Shown here piece by piece: positions 21,835-33,666 of a DNA stretch of 64,000 nucleotides. Source of the DNA: Panicum virgatum (taxonomy: Eukaryota > Streptophyta > Magnoliopsida > Poales > Poaceae); NCBI RefSeq assembly GCF_016808335.1, contig NC_053139.1, positions 39,552,464-39,616,463 of the forward strand, written 5' to 3'. The position numbers were made by a program, and so were the translations under genes. How positions within the stretch are numbered: position 1 is the first letter of the stretch; every line of letters begins with the position of its first letter. A model generated the notes under the pieces. It was not told the DNA's origin and ran no database searches. It saw nothing but the letters and a program-made list of their open reading frames with translations.

Positions 21835-24263
21835 GCTCACTTTCACTCCCTCCCCGTTTCCTCTCTTCCTCTCACTCCCTCACCTTGCCCTACCTCTTCC
21901 CCAAGCCCTAACCTCCAAATCCCCCATCCCAACTCGACCCCAAAGCCATAGAAGCTTCCAACCGGTGTGGGGAACCTTCCTCTCCATGTGTTCCTCCCTG
22001 GGGAGACTTCGTTTTCAAGTTCTTCGTGCAAGCAAGGCTTGATTAAGGTACTCTAGCTTGTACTAGTTCAATCCGTCTTTTGGGATGTTTAGAAGGGTTT
22101 CCCCGGGTCAGTAATCTCTTTTTGCATCACTTAAGCGCATCCCATCATCGTTTGGGCGATACCCTAGCTCGGGCTGGGCAGAAAGTTGTGACCGGTATGG
22201 TCTGACCGGTTGGGGTCCGGATACTCCGGGTATAAGCCCGGATACTCTGGGTTTGGAACACTACGGGCGAAACTCCGGGTATCAACCCGGATACTCCGAG
22301 TTTGGGACACTCCGGGGGAAACTCCGGGTATAGGCCCGGAAACTCCGGACTTGGGGGGTCCGGACACTCCGGATAGTGGTTCGGATATTCCGGATCTCTG
22401 GAAATGTTGTCAACTAGTATGGGTGTATTTTTATGTAGATTATTAGTACTTATACTCGTTCAATGACTAATTTATCATTACAAGTCATAATTGCATTTCT
22501 CATATCATATGCATACATGTAGCAGCCGTCGTAGAGGAGGTTGTGTACGAGGTGATTACGGAGCCCCAGGAGCAGCTGGAGCAAGCCAAGCAGGAGGTTC
22601 ACAAGGACTCGGCCCAAGGCCCAGTTGACCCTAGCTCTGAGCAGCAGCCCGAAGGCAGGCCCTGGTGCCTGCCCTATTATTTCAAAATTATGACACTTAT
22701 ACATGTTTCTATTACTTGTGCATTATGTTTAGGAATTGTTTGGAACTCTAGTTGCATGATCCCTAGGTTCCCTGGAGCTATACTAGTATGTATAGGACGA
22801 TAGAAATGCTATGCTTAATAAGATCTCGGTAGAAGTTGAGTGATTTCTGGTCACTTGCGAGATATAGGATATCTCGTTATTTTGAGTATATGGAATATTG
22901 GAATAGGTTGGAGAAGGAAAAGAAAATGGACACCGGGTGGGGAAAGGCTAGCCCCGTCTGTGTCGGTTAAGGACTATTCGTTGTCTGGCCCTGTGATCGA
23001 GTTTGAATTGTACTAGCCACATGCCGGGAGTAGGAGGTAGTCGAAACCGGTAAGCCTAGTACTGCCCTGCTTCAAAAGTACAGAACTTCATCACCACCCC
23101 TTAGGGCGAGTCGAGTAGTCGCAGAGAATTGGGGATGCATGTATTTACTTTTGGTGGTCTCTCGTTGAGCTCGGCTGACTATATGTAGGTGGGGCGGTTC
23201 TGTAGTTCAAGGCGGGGAGGGGAAGGGTTGGCTCGTAGGATCCGACGGGGCTTTTGCGTGCCATGTTGGTTAGGTCCACCTTGCAAGGTTAAAGCGAATC
23301 GATTCGCCGTCAGTTGCTCTCGGATATGAACACCTTGATTGCAGCACCGCATCGTAGTAATACTTTATGGAATATAAGTGATGGTTGGAATTGTTTATCC
23401 TGAATTAATATTCAATGTTTGCTATGGTTGCTTAGAAGATGCAATTACTAGTTGATGGTTAAACATATAGAATATGGAGTTAAAAGTTGAAATTAAGGAA
23501 TTACTTTAGTTGCTTTTTCTGCAAAATAAACCACCAGCTAAATGCCTTGCATGTCTAGGTATGTGGGCTAAGTACACCCACTGGTCGGGTAAGTCTTGTG
23601 GAGTATTAGTTGCTCAGGGTTTGTTGCCACCCAAAAATGTATTTCAGGACACCCCGACGTCGACTTCTGCCCCTGCTGTGCCAAGTTCATCCGCCGAGAT
23701 GCAGAGGGGTGGGAAGTGGTGGATCGAGACCAGTAGGATAGGAAGGCTGCGGGTTGCACACTTGAGGGCAGAGTGTGCAACTCCTCTGTTTTGCTTGGAC
23801 CGGTCTGACCAGTAGGAGGTACCGGTCTAACCGATGGTCTTGGGCAGGTCATGGGTAACCGGTCTGACCGGTTGAGAGAACCGGTCTGACCGATTGAACA
23901 GAATCTGAACTAGAGTAGTTAGTAAAGTGTAGGTCCTTTCTTATCGAACTTTGGTTACATCTATTGTAAAACTTGTAAAGTATGTAAGCTAGTGTATATT
24001 TGAACTCGGTTTGGAAATTTATTGTATTTGAACTAGGTTTGTAAAAAGTTATGTACTATCTTATGTTGTGTTGTGTATTTTCAAGTATTCGTCATGTTTG
24101 TACCATCTGCGCCCGCCTTCGCGTGGGACTACCGGTGTTGTTTCGATCAGGCCGTGGGTTGAGAAAGGACCGTCAAATTAAACCATTAAGCTAATGCGCC
24201 TGATGTGTTCAAATGACGGCCATTACGCTTAATTTCGAATTTTAATTTGGCGGTTCCGTCACA
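21681..24263 (+). repeat. 5' LTR of the chromovirus (2583 bp)
   Basis: It begins TGTAACACCC and ends GGTTCCGTCACA. A possible TATA region is ATAAATATAATAA at 21771, followed by a long (CT)n run. Palindrome copies of the CCGGATACTCCGG type occur at the very start (about 21693-21735) and cluster at 22190-22400. ACCGGTCTGACCGGT types cluster at 23805-23905. Confidence 0.95.
22190..22400. repeat. Palindrome cluster CCGGATACTCCGG in the chromovirus LTR
   Basis: About eight perfect or one-step variants of (T/C)CCGGANACTCCGG lie within 210 bp, led by a GACCGGTATGGTCTGACCGG copy of the second type. The right LTR has the same cluster at 29775-29985. Confidence 0.9.
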
Positions 24264-24265
24264 GC

Positions 24266-24276
24266 TGGTATCAGAG
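24266..24276 (+). promoter_or_regulatory. Primer binding site, tRNA-Met type
   Basis: TGGTATCAGAG lies two bases after the 5' LTR and is complementary to the 3' end of initiator tRNA-Met. Confidence 0.9.
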
Positions 24277-24542
24277 TCGAAATGCACGAGGGGTGGTACG
24301 AGTACGACTAATTTTAAGATTTCTTAAGTTAACGGTGATTTCTGGCTTAAAATAAATCGGGTGGGGTAGTTATTCGCTATTGCCTATATAGTAATTGGTT
24401 AAGTTATCTTTTTATTTGGAGTTTCTGCATAAGAAGGTAGCGTAGGGCGATCATGCATCATGCCATTCATTATTTTCATGTCATTCATGTTTTAAAAAAA
24501 AATTCTGCATCTTAAGGGTGGGGGCGTTGTGAACATGACATG

Positions 24543-24607
24543 AATATCCGGATACTCCGGATATAGTTCCGGATAGTCCGGGACATGTGTCCGGACATTC
24601 CGGATTT
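24543..24607. repeat. Palindrome copies in the chromovirus leader
   Basis: TCCGGATACTCCGGA, TCCGGATAGTCCGGG and TCCGGACATTCCGGA occur between the PBS and gag. The LTR motif is thus repeated in the internal untranslated leader. Confidence 0.9.
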
Positions 24608-24714
24608 GGCTCTACAAAACTTCCGGTCTTTTGGTTTAATTTATGCTTTCTGCATTCTTTCATGGTGGATTATCTTGTAATCAAGAATCATGTAACTAAT
24701 CCAATAATGGTTGA

Positions 24715-25543
24715 ATGCAGAATGGCGGCCTACCGAACCCTCCTGATTTGGCCCAGGCCGTTGCGGCCATGCTCACCGAACGAGACGAGCAGATGGCACT
24801 CCTTCGGGAGATTGTAGAGCAGGGCAGAGCGCAGCGGCATGAACATCACCAACAGCCCACTGTCCCCGGATATGAGCAGTTTCTGAGCACTCAACCGCCA
24901 CTGTTCCACAAAGAAGATGAGCCATTGGAAGCAGATAGCTGGCTCCAGACCATTGAGTCCAAGTTCACTCTGCACCCGTACAATGATGGGGACAAGGTAG
25001 GATTTCAACCCAGCAGCTCAGGGGTCCCGCACATACCTGGTGGGACAATCACGTGGCCATGTTCCCTGAAGGTACCCGGTTCACCTGGGCACAATTTAGA
25101 GAAGCATTCAAGGCGCATCACATCCCTGCAGGGGTGATCAGAAAAAAAACTCACGGAGTTCTTAGCCCTGAAGCAGGGTAATAACAGTGTGATGCAGTAT
25201 GCCCAGGCCTTCAACACACTGTCTCAGTACGCCGGTTATCACGTGGATACTAATGAAAAGAAACAGGCGTGTTTCCGGCAGGGGCTTAGCAGCAAGCTCC
25301 AAGATCGTCTGGCCATGATCAAATTTGACACTTTCAGTGAGCTAGTCAACGGGGCTATCATTCAGGAGGACGCCCATCTAGCTCACCAGGCGGAGAAGAA
25401 GAGAAAGGCACCGGCAGGGGAATCTTCCAGTAGTGCCCCTCAGAGGTTCCGTCTGGTGCAGTCGGGCCCACAGCGAGCCCCTTTTCAGCACCAGCCACAG
25501 CAGCAGTGGAGCTATCGGGCACCTCAGTACACAAAGTCATAGG
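24715..25543 (+). pseudogene. Chromovirus gag (capsid part), broken
   Basis: The frame starts at ATG 24715 and contains the retrotransposon gag domain (QAVAAMLTERDEQMALLRE, then LALKQGNNSVMQYAQAF). A one-base loss near 25004 and an extra A in the A8 run at 25142-25149 shift the frame out and back. TAG at 25541-25543 separates gag from the in-frame continuation that carries the zinc knuckle. In that knuckle the first Cys is displaced ([14 protein letters not shown]). Gag would form the virus-like particle. Confidence 0.85.
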
Positions 25544-27549
25544 GGACCATCAGTCCTCCTGCTCCTCAGCAGAATGAGCAGAAGGTCTGGGTGCAGCAGC
25601 CGGGGGTGCGCCCCAATTTGTTCCCTTATTGCAACTGTGGGCAATCGGGACACTTCGCCCGTAACTGCCCAATGCCACCAAAGCAAGGCCAGCCGTCGAG
25701 CCAGCAGAACCAGAAGCAACAAGCGGCTCACTTCAAACCCGGGCGTGTGCACTACACCACCCTTGAGGGTATTCTAGAGGGAGCTCCAGTGATGGCGGGT
25801 ACGTTTTCCATAAACGATCAAACCGTTACTGTATTATTTGATTCTGGGGCATCTCACACGGTCATTAGCAAAGATTGTGCTACTAGACTTGGATTGGAAA
25901 TAGGAAATATGTCGATTCCGTACAATATCCATTCACCTAGAGGGCAATTAATAACTAATCAAACTGTTAAGCAAGTGCCTTTGAAGTTCCAAGGGAAAAT
26001 CTTTGACACTCATCTGATTGTGTTACCGACTCAGAAAGTGGACATTATCCTTGGAATGAATTGGATGAAATTTCATGGGATTCTCCTAGATACGACATCA
26101 TATGTGGTGCATGTAAACTCTCCTCTTCATGGTTCCATGGCATTATCTCTGATGAACCATAAGTCAGTGACTCCTACTGTGCACCAAACTGAGGGCAAAA
26201 GCCTCGGTGATATATCAGTGGTGTGTGAATATCCGGATATTTTTCCGGATGATCTTCCAGGCATGCCACCTGACCGTGATGTGGAATTTGACATTGAATT
26301 GCAACCGGGTACGACACCGATATCTAAGAGACCTTACCGGATGCCACCCAATGAGCTAGAAGAGCTAAAGAAGCAATTACAAAAACTGCTTGATAAAGGC
26401 TATATCCGTCCTAGCACGTTACCTTGGGGCTGTCCTGCACTCTTTGTTAAAAAGAAGGATCAAAGCCTCAGGTTGTGTGTGGACTATAGACTTCTGAATG
26501 CCGTCACAATCAAGAATAAGTATCCACTTTCCCAGATTGATATCCTGTTTGATCAGCTATTCGGGGCCAAGATATTTTCTAAGATTGATCTCCGCTCAGG
26601 TTATCATCAGATCAAAATCCGAGTTGAAGATATTCCTAAGACGGTCTTTTCTACCAGATACGGGCTTTATGAATATCTGGTCATGTCTTTCGGACTAACT
26701 AATGCCCCTGCTCACTTCATGTACCTCGTGAACTCGATATTCATGCCTGAGCTGGATAAGTTTGTTGTGGTTTTCATTGACGACATCCTTATATATTCCA
26801 AGAATGAAGAAGAACATGCTGAACACCTTCGCATTGTTCTCCAGCATCTTAGAGAGCACAAGTTGTATGCTAAATTCAGTAAATGTGATTTCTGGCTCAA
26901 GGAAGTCCAGTTTTTGGGCCATATTATCTCTGAGGCGGGTATTTCTGTGGACACCAGCAAGATTCAAGATGTATTGAATTGGAAGACTCCGGAGTCTGTT
27001 TCAAAGATCCGGAGTTTCCTTGGGCTAGCAGGTTATTATCACCGATTTGTACCGAACTTTTCAAAAATTGCTAGACCCATGACTGAATTACTCAAGAAAG
27101 GGGTGAGATTTAATTGGGATGACAAATGTGAGCAGGCTTTTCAGACCCTGAGAAAGCTTCTGACGTCTGCCCCTGTCCTGGCTCAGCCGGATATTACTCG
27201 TCCCTTTGATGTATATTGTGATGCATCAGGTACGAGTCCCCACTGTGTCCTCACCCCTGTTTAATCCAGCCGGCTATTATTCGGCCCTTGATATGTATTA
27301 AATGTAACAGGTATGGGCCTCGGCTATGTACTCATGCAAGACCAGAGGGTAATTGATTATGCTTCCAGAGCCCTCAGGCGGCATGAGGAGAATTATGCCA
27401 CGCATGATCTGGAATTGGAAGCAGTGGTGCATGCATTAAAAATCTAGCGCCATTATCTTCTGGGCAACCCTATTCATATATACTCAGACCATAAGGGTCT
27501 CAAGTATATCTTCACCCAGAGCGAGCTAAATTTGCGCCAGAGGTGATGG
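25544..27549 (+). pseudogene. Chromovirus protease, reverse transcriptase and RNase H, broken
   Basis: Protease active site is [13 protein letters not shown] at about 25835. RT motifs are [22 protein letters not shown] and [10 protein letters not shown] (catalytic Asp pair intact). The open frame stops at 27262-27264 inside RNase H, where about 75 bp (CAGCCGGATATTACTCG to CAGGTACGAG) is imperfectly tandemly duplicated. TAG at about 27447 and TGA at about 27544 follow. The RNase H remains are YCDASG and YSDHKGLKYIF. The element cannot make a full polyprotein. Confidence 0.9.
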
Positions 27550-29202
27550 TTGGAGTTAATAAAGGATTATGACCTAGAGATTCATTATCACCCAGGAAAG
27601 GCTAATGTCGTTGCTGATGCGTTGAGCCGTATGGCAAAGTGCAACTGCACCTCAGCAACTCCCATGCATGCAACCCTATGTCAAGAAATGAAAAAATTGA
27701 ATCTGGCCATTGTGGTTGAGGGTACACTCACCAACGTTACCCTTACTCCAACACTTCGGGATCAAATTGTTGCTGCTCAGAAAAATGATGTGGGCATGGA
27801 TAAGATCAGACAACGGCTCGGTGAGAGTGATCCTCAGGTTCAATGTTTTCATCAAGATAGTGAGGGGATTCTTTGGTTTAAAGATCGAATGGTGGTGCCT
27901 AAGGACTTTGAGCTTCGGAAACAAATTCTTGATGAGGCTCATCTTTCTCGATATTCTATTCACCCGGGCAGCAATAAAATGTATCAAGATCTGAAACAAC
28001 ATTTTTGGTGGACGAGGATGAAGCGGGAAGTTACCAAGTATGTATCAGAGTGTGATATTTGCAAAAGGGTGAAGGCGAGCCACTTGAGACCAGCCAGTCT
28101 CTTGCAGCCTCTAAGTATACCATCGTGGAAGTGGGAAGATATTAGTATGGACTTCATTGTGGGACTCCCTAAGACTTCAAAAGGTTATGACTCTATTTAG
28201 GTTATTGTGGACCGCCTTACGAAGTCAGCTCATTTTCTTCCTGTGAAGACCATATATAGAGCACAACACTATGCTGAGTTGTATATCAGTCGTATAATGA
28301 GTTTACATGGGGTACCCAAGACAATTATTTCGGATCATGGCGCACAATTCATTGCACGGTTCTGGGAACAATTTCATGCCGCCTTGGGTACTCGACTGAT
28401 CCGCGGTTTAGCCTATCATCCTCAGACAGATGGTCAGACAGAAAGAATCAATCAAATTCTGGAGGATATGCTCAGAGCGTGTGCACTCATATACAGTCAA
28501 AAATGGGTTGAATGTCTGCCCTTAGCCGAGTTCGCTTATAACAATAGCTATCAGGAGAGCATCAGAATGGTTCCTTTTGAGGCATTATACGGGTGAAGGT
28601 GTAGAGCCCCATTAAACTGGTCAGAAGCCGGTGAAAGAAATTTCTTTGGACCTGATATCATTGGTGAGGCTGAAGAACAAGTTCAGGTTATTCGGAAAAA
28701 ATTGGAGATTGCACAATCCCGACAAAAGAGCTACGCGGATAAGAAACGTCAATCGATCTCGTTCCAAGTGGGAGATCATGTCTATTTGCGGGTATCTCCA
28801 ATGAAAGGGGTCATACGGTTTGGTGTGAAGGGAAAACTTGCCCCTCGCTTTGTTGGGCATTTTCCTATTATTGAGCGATGTGGGCCGGTAGCATATCGCT
28901 TGGAACTTCCTGTCTAATTGACAGTGGTTCACAATATATTCCATGTCTCTCAGCTCAGGAAGTGCCTCCGTGTTCCCACCAAAGTCGTTGATATGGAGAA
29001 GTTGCAACTAGAGCCTGATCTTGTTTATCCAGAGCATCCAATCAAAATTGTGGATCACAAGACTCGGGTCACTCGCAATCAAATCAGCCATTTCTATAAG
29101 GTTCAGTGGAGTAACCACTCCGAGCGAGAAGCTACTTGGGAAACGGAGGAATTTATTCGGGCCAAATGTCCTGAGATACTCCAAACATACCAAGGTATAT
29201 AA
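27550..29202 (+). pseudogene. Chromovirus integrase with C-terminal chromodomain, broken
   Basis: The zinc-binding part has paired His and CDICKR. Catalytic residues lie in MDFIVGLP (Asp), ISDHGAQF (Asp) and TERINQILEDM (Glu). Stops at 28198-28200, 28594-28596 and 28915-28917 interrupt it. The C-terminal segment (YKVQWSNHSEREATWETEE) is a chromodomain, the mark of chromoviruses that steers integration to marked chromatin. It ends at TAA 29200-29202. Confidence 0.92.
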
Positions 29203-29262
29203 ATTTCCGACTTCTTTTCAATTTGGCATCTTCAATCTAAATCTCGGGACGAGTTTTCTTTT

Positions 29263-29273
29263 AAGGGGAAGGA
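29263..29273 (+). promoter_or_regulatory. Polypurine tract of the chromovirus
   Basis: AAGGGGAAGGA lies directly before the 3' LTR, at the position where plus-strand synthesis is primed. Confidence 0.85.
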
Positions 29274-29274
29274 T

Positions 29275-29382
29275 TGTAACACCCTGCTCGGATACTCCGG
29301 CCATTGGCCCGGATACTCCGGATGTGAAGTTTCTATTTCCCCTAATTTGGTCATCTGGGTCCCACAAATATAATAAACACTC

Positions 29383-29418
<36 letters not shown>

Positions 29419-31764
29419 GCTCACTTTCACTCCCTCCCCATTTCCTCTCTTCCTCTCACTCCCTCACCTTGCCCTACCTCTTCCCCAAGCCCTAACCTCC
29501 AAATCCCCCATCCCAACTCGACGCCAAAGCCATAGAAGCTTCCAACCGGCGAGGGGAACCTTCCTCTCCATGTGTTCCTCCCTGGGGAGACTTCGTTTTC
29601 AAGTCCTTCGTGCAAGCAAGGCTTGATTAAGGTACTCTAGCTTGTACTAGTTCAATCCATCTTTTGGGATGTTTAGAAGGGTTTCCCTGGGTCAATAATC
29701 TCTTTTTGCATCAGTTAAGCGGATCCCATCATCGTTTGGGCGATGCCCTAGCTCGGGCTGGGCAGAAAGTTGTGACCGGTATGGTCTGACCGGTTGGGGC
29801 CCGGATACTCCGGGTATAAGCCCGGATACTCCTAGTTTGGAACATTCCGGGCGAAACTCCGGGTATAAGCCCGGATACTCCGGGTTTGGGACACTCCGGG
29901 GAAAACTCCAGGTATAGGCCCGGAAACTCCGGACTTAGGGGTCCGGACACTCCGGATAGTGGTCCGGATATTCCGGATCTCTGGAAATGTTGTCAACTAG
30001 TATGGGTGTATTTTTATGTAGATTATTAGTACTTATACTCGTTCAAGGACTAATTTATCATTACAAGTCATAATTGCATTTCTCATATCATATGCATACG
30101 TGTAGCAGCCGCTGTAGAGGAGGTTGTGTACGAGGTGATTGCGGAGCCCCAGGAGCAGCCGGAGCAAGCCAAGCAGGAGGTTCACAAGGACTCGGCCCAA
30201 GGCCCAGTTGACCCTAGCTCTGAGCAGCAGCCCGAAGGCAAGCCCCGGTGCATGCCCTATTATTTCAAATTTATGACACCTATACATGTTTCTATTACTT
30301 GTGCATTAGGTTTAGGAATTGTGTGGAACTCTAGTTGCATGATCCCTAGGTTCCCTGGAGTTATACTAGTATGTATAGGACGATAGAAATGCTATGCTTA
30401 ATAATATCTCAGTAGAAGTCGAGTGATTTCTGGTCACTCGCGAGATATCGGATATCTCGTTATTTTGAGTATATGGAATATTGGAATAGGTTGGAGAAGG
30501 AAAAGAAAATGGAGACCGAGTGGGGAAAGGCTAGCCCCGTCTGTATCGGTTAAGGACCGTTCGTTGTCTGGCTCTGTGATTGAGTTTGAATTGTACTAGC
30601 CACATGCCGAGAGTAGGAGGTAGTCGAAACCGGTAAGCCTAGTACTGCCCTGCTTTGAAAGTACAGAACTTCATCACCACCCCTTAGGGTGAGTCGAGTA
30701 GTCGCGGAGAATTGGGGATGCATGTATTTACTTTTGGTGGTCTCTCGTTGAGCTCGGCTGACTATATGTAGGTGGGGCGGTTCTGTAGTTCGAGGCGGGG
30801 AGGGGAAGGGTTGGCTCGTAGGGTCCGACGGGGCTTTTGCGTGCCGTGTTGGTTTGGTCCACCTTGCAAGGTTAAAGCGAATCGATTCGCCATCAGTTGC
30901 TCTCGGATATGAGCACCTTGATCGCAGCACCGCATCGTAGTAATGCTTTATGGAATATAAGTGATGGTTGGAATTGTTTATCCTGAATTAATATTCAATG
31001 TTTGCTATGGTTGCTTAGAAGATGCAATTACTAGTTGATGGTTTAAACATATAGAATATGGAGTTAAAAGTTGAAATTAAGGAATTACTTTAGTTGTTTT
31101 TTTTGCAAAATAAACCACTAGCCAAATGCTTTGCATGTCTAGGTATGTGGGCTAAGTACACCCACTTCTGCCCCTGCTGTGCCAAGTTCATCCGCCGAGA
31201 TGCAGAGGGGTGTGAAGTGGTGGATCGAGACCAGTAGGATAGGAAGGCGGCGGGTTGCACACTTGAGGGCAGAGTGTGCAACCCATCTGTTTTGCTTGGA
31301 CCGGTCTGACCGGTAGGAGGTACCGGTCTAACCGGTGGTCTTGGGCAAGTCATGGGTAACCGGTCTGACCGGTTGAGAGAACCGGTCTGACCGGTTGAAC
31401 AGAATCTGAACTAGAGTAGTTAGTAAAGTGTAGGTCCTTTCTTATCGAACTTTGGTTACATCTATTGTAAAACTTGTAAAGTATGTAAGCTAGTGTATAT
31501 TTGAACTCGATTTGGAAAACTATTGTATTTGAACTAGGTTTGTAAAACGTTATGTACTATCTTATGTTGTGTTGTGTATTTTCAAGTATTCGTCATGTTT
31601 GTACCATCTGTGCCCGCCTTCGTGTGGGACTACTGGTGTTGTTTCGATCGAGCTGTGGGTTGAGAAAGGACCGTCAAATTAAACCATTAAGCTAATGCGC
31701 CTGATGTGTTCAAATGACGACCATTACGCTTAATTTCGAGTTTTAATTTGGCGGTTCCGTCACA
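29275..31764 (+). repeat. 3' LTR of the chromovirus (2490 bp)
   Basis: A collinear copy of the 5' LTR with a shorter (CT)n run. It lacks 83 bp corresponding to 23583-23665, deleted between ACT microhomologies. Its ACCGGTCTGACCGGT copies at 31295-31405 are more regular than in the 5' LTR. Confidence 0.95.
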
Positions 31765-31769
31765 GGCCG

Positions 31770-33666
31770 GAAGTGAACTGAAGGCCCAACAAGGCTCTGC
31801 TCGGTCTTAACGGATCGGCTAAAGTGACGGCTCACATGCCGGCTTGGCCTGCGGCTCGGGGAAAGGCCGGCTCGGGCGAAAAAGGGCCGGCTTGGGCTTG
31901 GCTGGTTAGGCCGAAAGAGGCCCATCTTCTTCTTTCTTTCCTTCTTCTCCTTCTTCTTTGCCTCCTCTACTTCCTCCCGCGGCGGCCAGGCCCGCTGGGC
32001 TTCCGTGGCAGTGACGAAGCGGCTTCGGGTCATTGGCGAGGTGGGGTAGAGACGGCGAAGCAGTCCCGCGTCCCATGGCGAAGTCGAGGTTCGGGATGGC
32101 GCGCGCGGGGTCTGGGTCCTCAGGTTCACGGCGGGTTCGTGCCGGGCCTTGTGCGTGTGGCGGAGCGGCCAGGTGTGGCGGTGGCGGCTGGATTAGCTTT
32201 ACGAGGCTCCTCCTCCGGGCGGTGACGGTCGGCGCGGCGACATGAGGACGAGGGCGGAAGCAAGCAGAGGCAGGGTGGTGAGATGGTTTGGTCTTGTAGC
32301 TGGCTCGGGTGTGGGCACGCGCGCAGGGTTCTGGCACTCCAGACCCGCAGCGGCGGTTCGGTCAGGGTGCGTCGAGGCCAAAAGCGTGGTCCTTGACCAC
32401 GACGGCGGCGAGATGGAGGCGGGCGCGTGGCTACAGCAGCGACGGCCGGGGCGAGGTCAAGGCGGCGGCGACACAGGGCCAGGTTTGGGGGCGGCAAAGC
32501 CCAAGGCGCAAACACGTCACGCGACGCACGGCGAGGCACGGTGTGCACAGGGCGGAACGCAGGGCCGTGGGTGCAAGGGTTAGAAGGGTCCGGTGTTGGC
32601 TAGCGTGGCATGTGTGCGAGTCGGACATGGCCACGGCGAGCGGTGTCCAGGTGTTCGCGCGCACGACGTCGCGATGGCGACGCGACGCAGGCTGGTCTAG
32701 TGGAGCTGGGGCAAGGCTGTACGGGCCGTGGCACGCGTGGGGTGTGCGTGTGTGGGCTATGGTGCCCACGGGTGCACGGTGATGCACCTCAGAAGGGGGC
32801 TCGGTGGCCGTGTGCGCGTGGCGAGGCTAGCATGGCCTTTCGGCCAAGGCGGGTGCGCATGCATGTGTAGCGTGACCGCGACGTCGCGGCGTGGGCGTAG
32901 CCAAGGCGCGACGGCGGTGGCGCAGAACAAGGCCAGGGATAGGATGGCGGCCTACCAGGTCAGGTCGAGGGCGACTGCGCGACACGGTGGTGTGTCGGAG
33001 CAGCGAGGAGGCGAGGCCATGCCGTGCCGAGCGGGTTCGTCGAGGTCGTCATACGGGGCGCCGGCTTGACGGTGTCCTGCAGCAGGCATCCTCCTCCTCG
33101 TCGCGTCGGCCTGGCATCGGTGGCGGCGCTGGTCTAGCAGCGGCGGCGCTCCTTCTCCTTCTCTTCCTCTCCTTCTTCTCCCTTCTTCTTTCCTTCTCCC
33201 TCTCTTCCTTCCTCTGTTCTTGTGGCTGGTGGTGGCGGCCAGGGAAAAGAGGGGCTGGGGTTCCCGTGGTGGCAGCGGCGGGTTTTATAGGTGGAGCGGC
33301 TAGGGTTTGAGGGCGTGTCGAGGCCTGGATGCCGAGGGCTCGGATGGGATGGGTGCCGCGGCATGGACACGCGGCGGCATCACGGCGCTCGGTGCCAGGG
33401 CTCGCGCGCGATGGTCAAAAGCAAGGTGAGGTAAAGGTGCATGGCGGCCTCCTTTGCGTGTTGTCGCGGAGTGGGGAAGGCGCGGCTGACGCGAGCGCGG
33501 CAGGCGGCACCAGCGCGCGGGGTGGAAAGCAGAGAGGCGGAGCGGGCGCGGTTGGCGGTCAAAAGGCGTTAAAGGCAAAGCATCGCGGTCGAGTGACGCG
33601 GGCGGTGCAGGCAGCAGGGTCAACGCGGCCGTTTCGCTGCGCCGTCGCAGAGAGGGGGCGCGCACT
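31770..33666. other. GC-rich middle segment of the 5-kb LTR
   Basis: Strongly GC-rich with pyrimidine runs near 31920 and 33150. Many long overlapping open frames exist on both strands, as expected from base composition, and none shows a protein family. It belongs to the LTR that surrounds it. Confidence 0.6.

Larger units (their letters stand above)
21681..31764 (+). mobile_element. Ty3/gypsy chromovirus (Tekay/Del-like), complete but defective
   Basis: A 10,084-bp element has GGCCG on both sides (21676-21680 and 31765-31769), two LTRs beginning TGTAACACCCTG and ending GTCACA, a PBS matching initiator tRNA-Met, a polypurine tract and the domain order gag-PR-RT-RNaseH-IN-chromodomain. It is inserted in the 5-kb LTR. 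Several stop codons and frameshifts interrupt the polyprotein. Confidence 0.95.
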
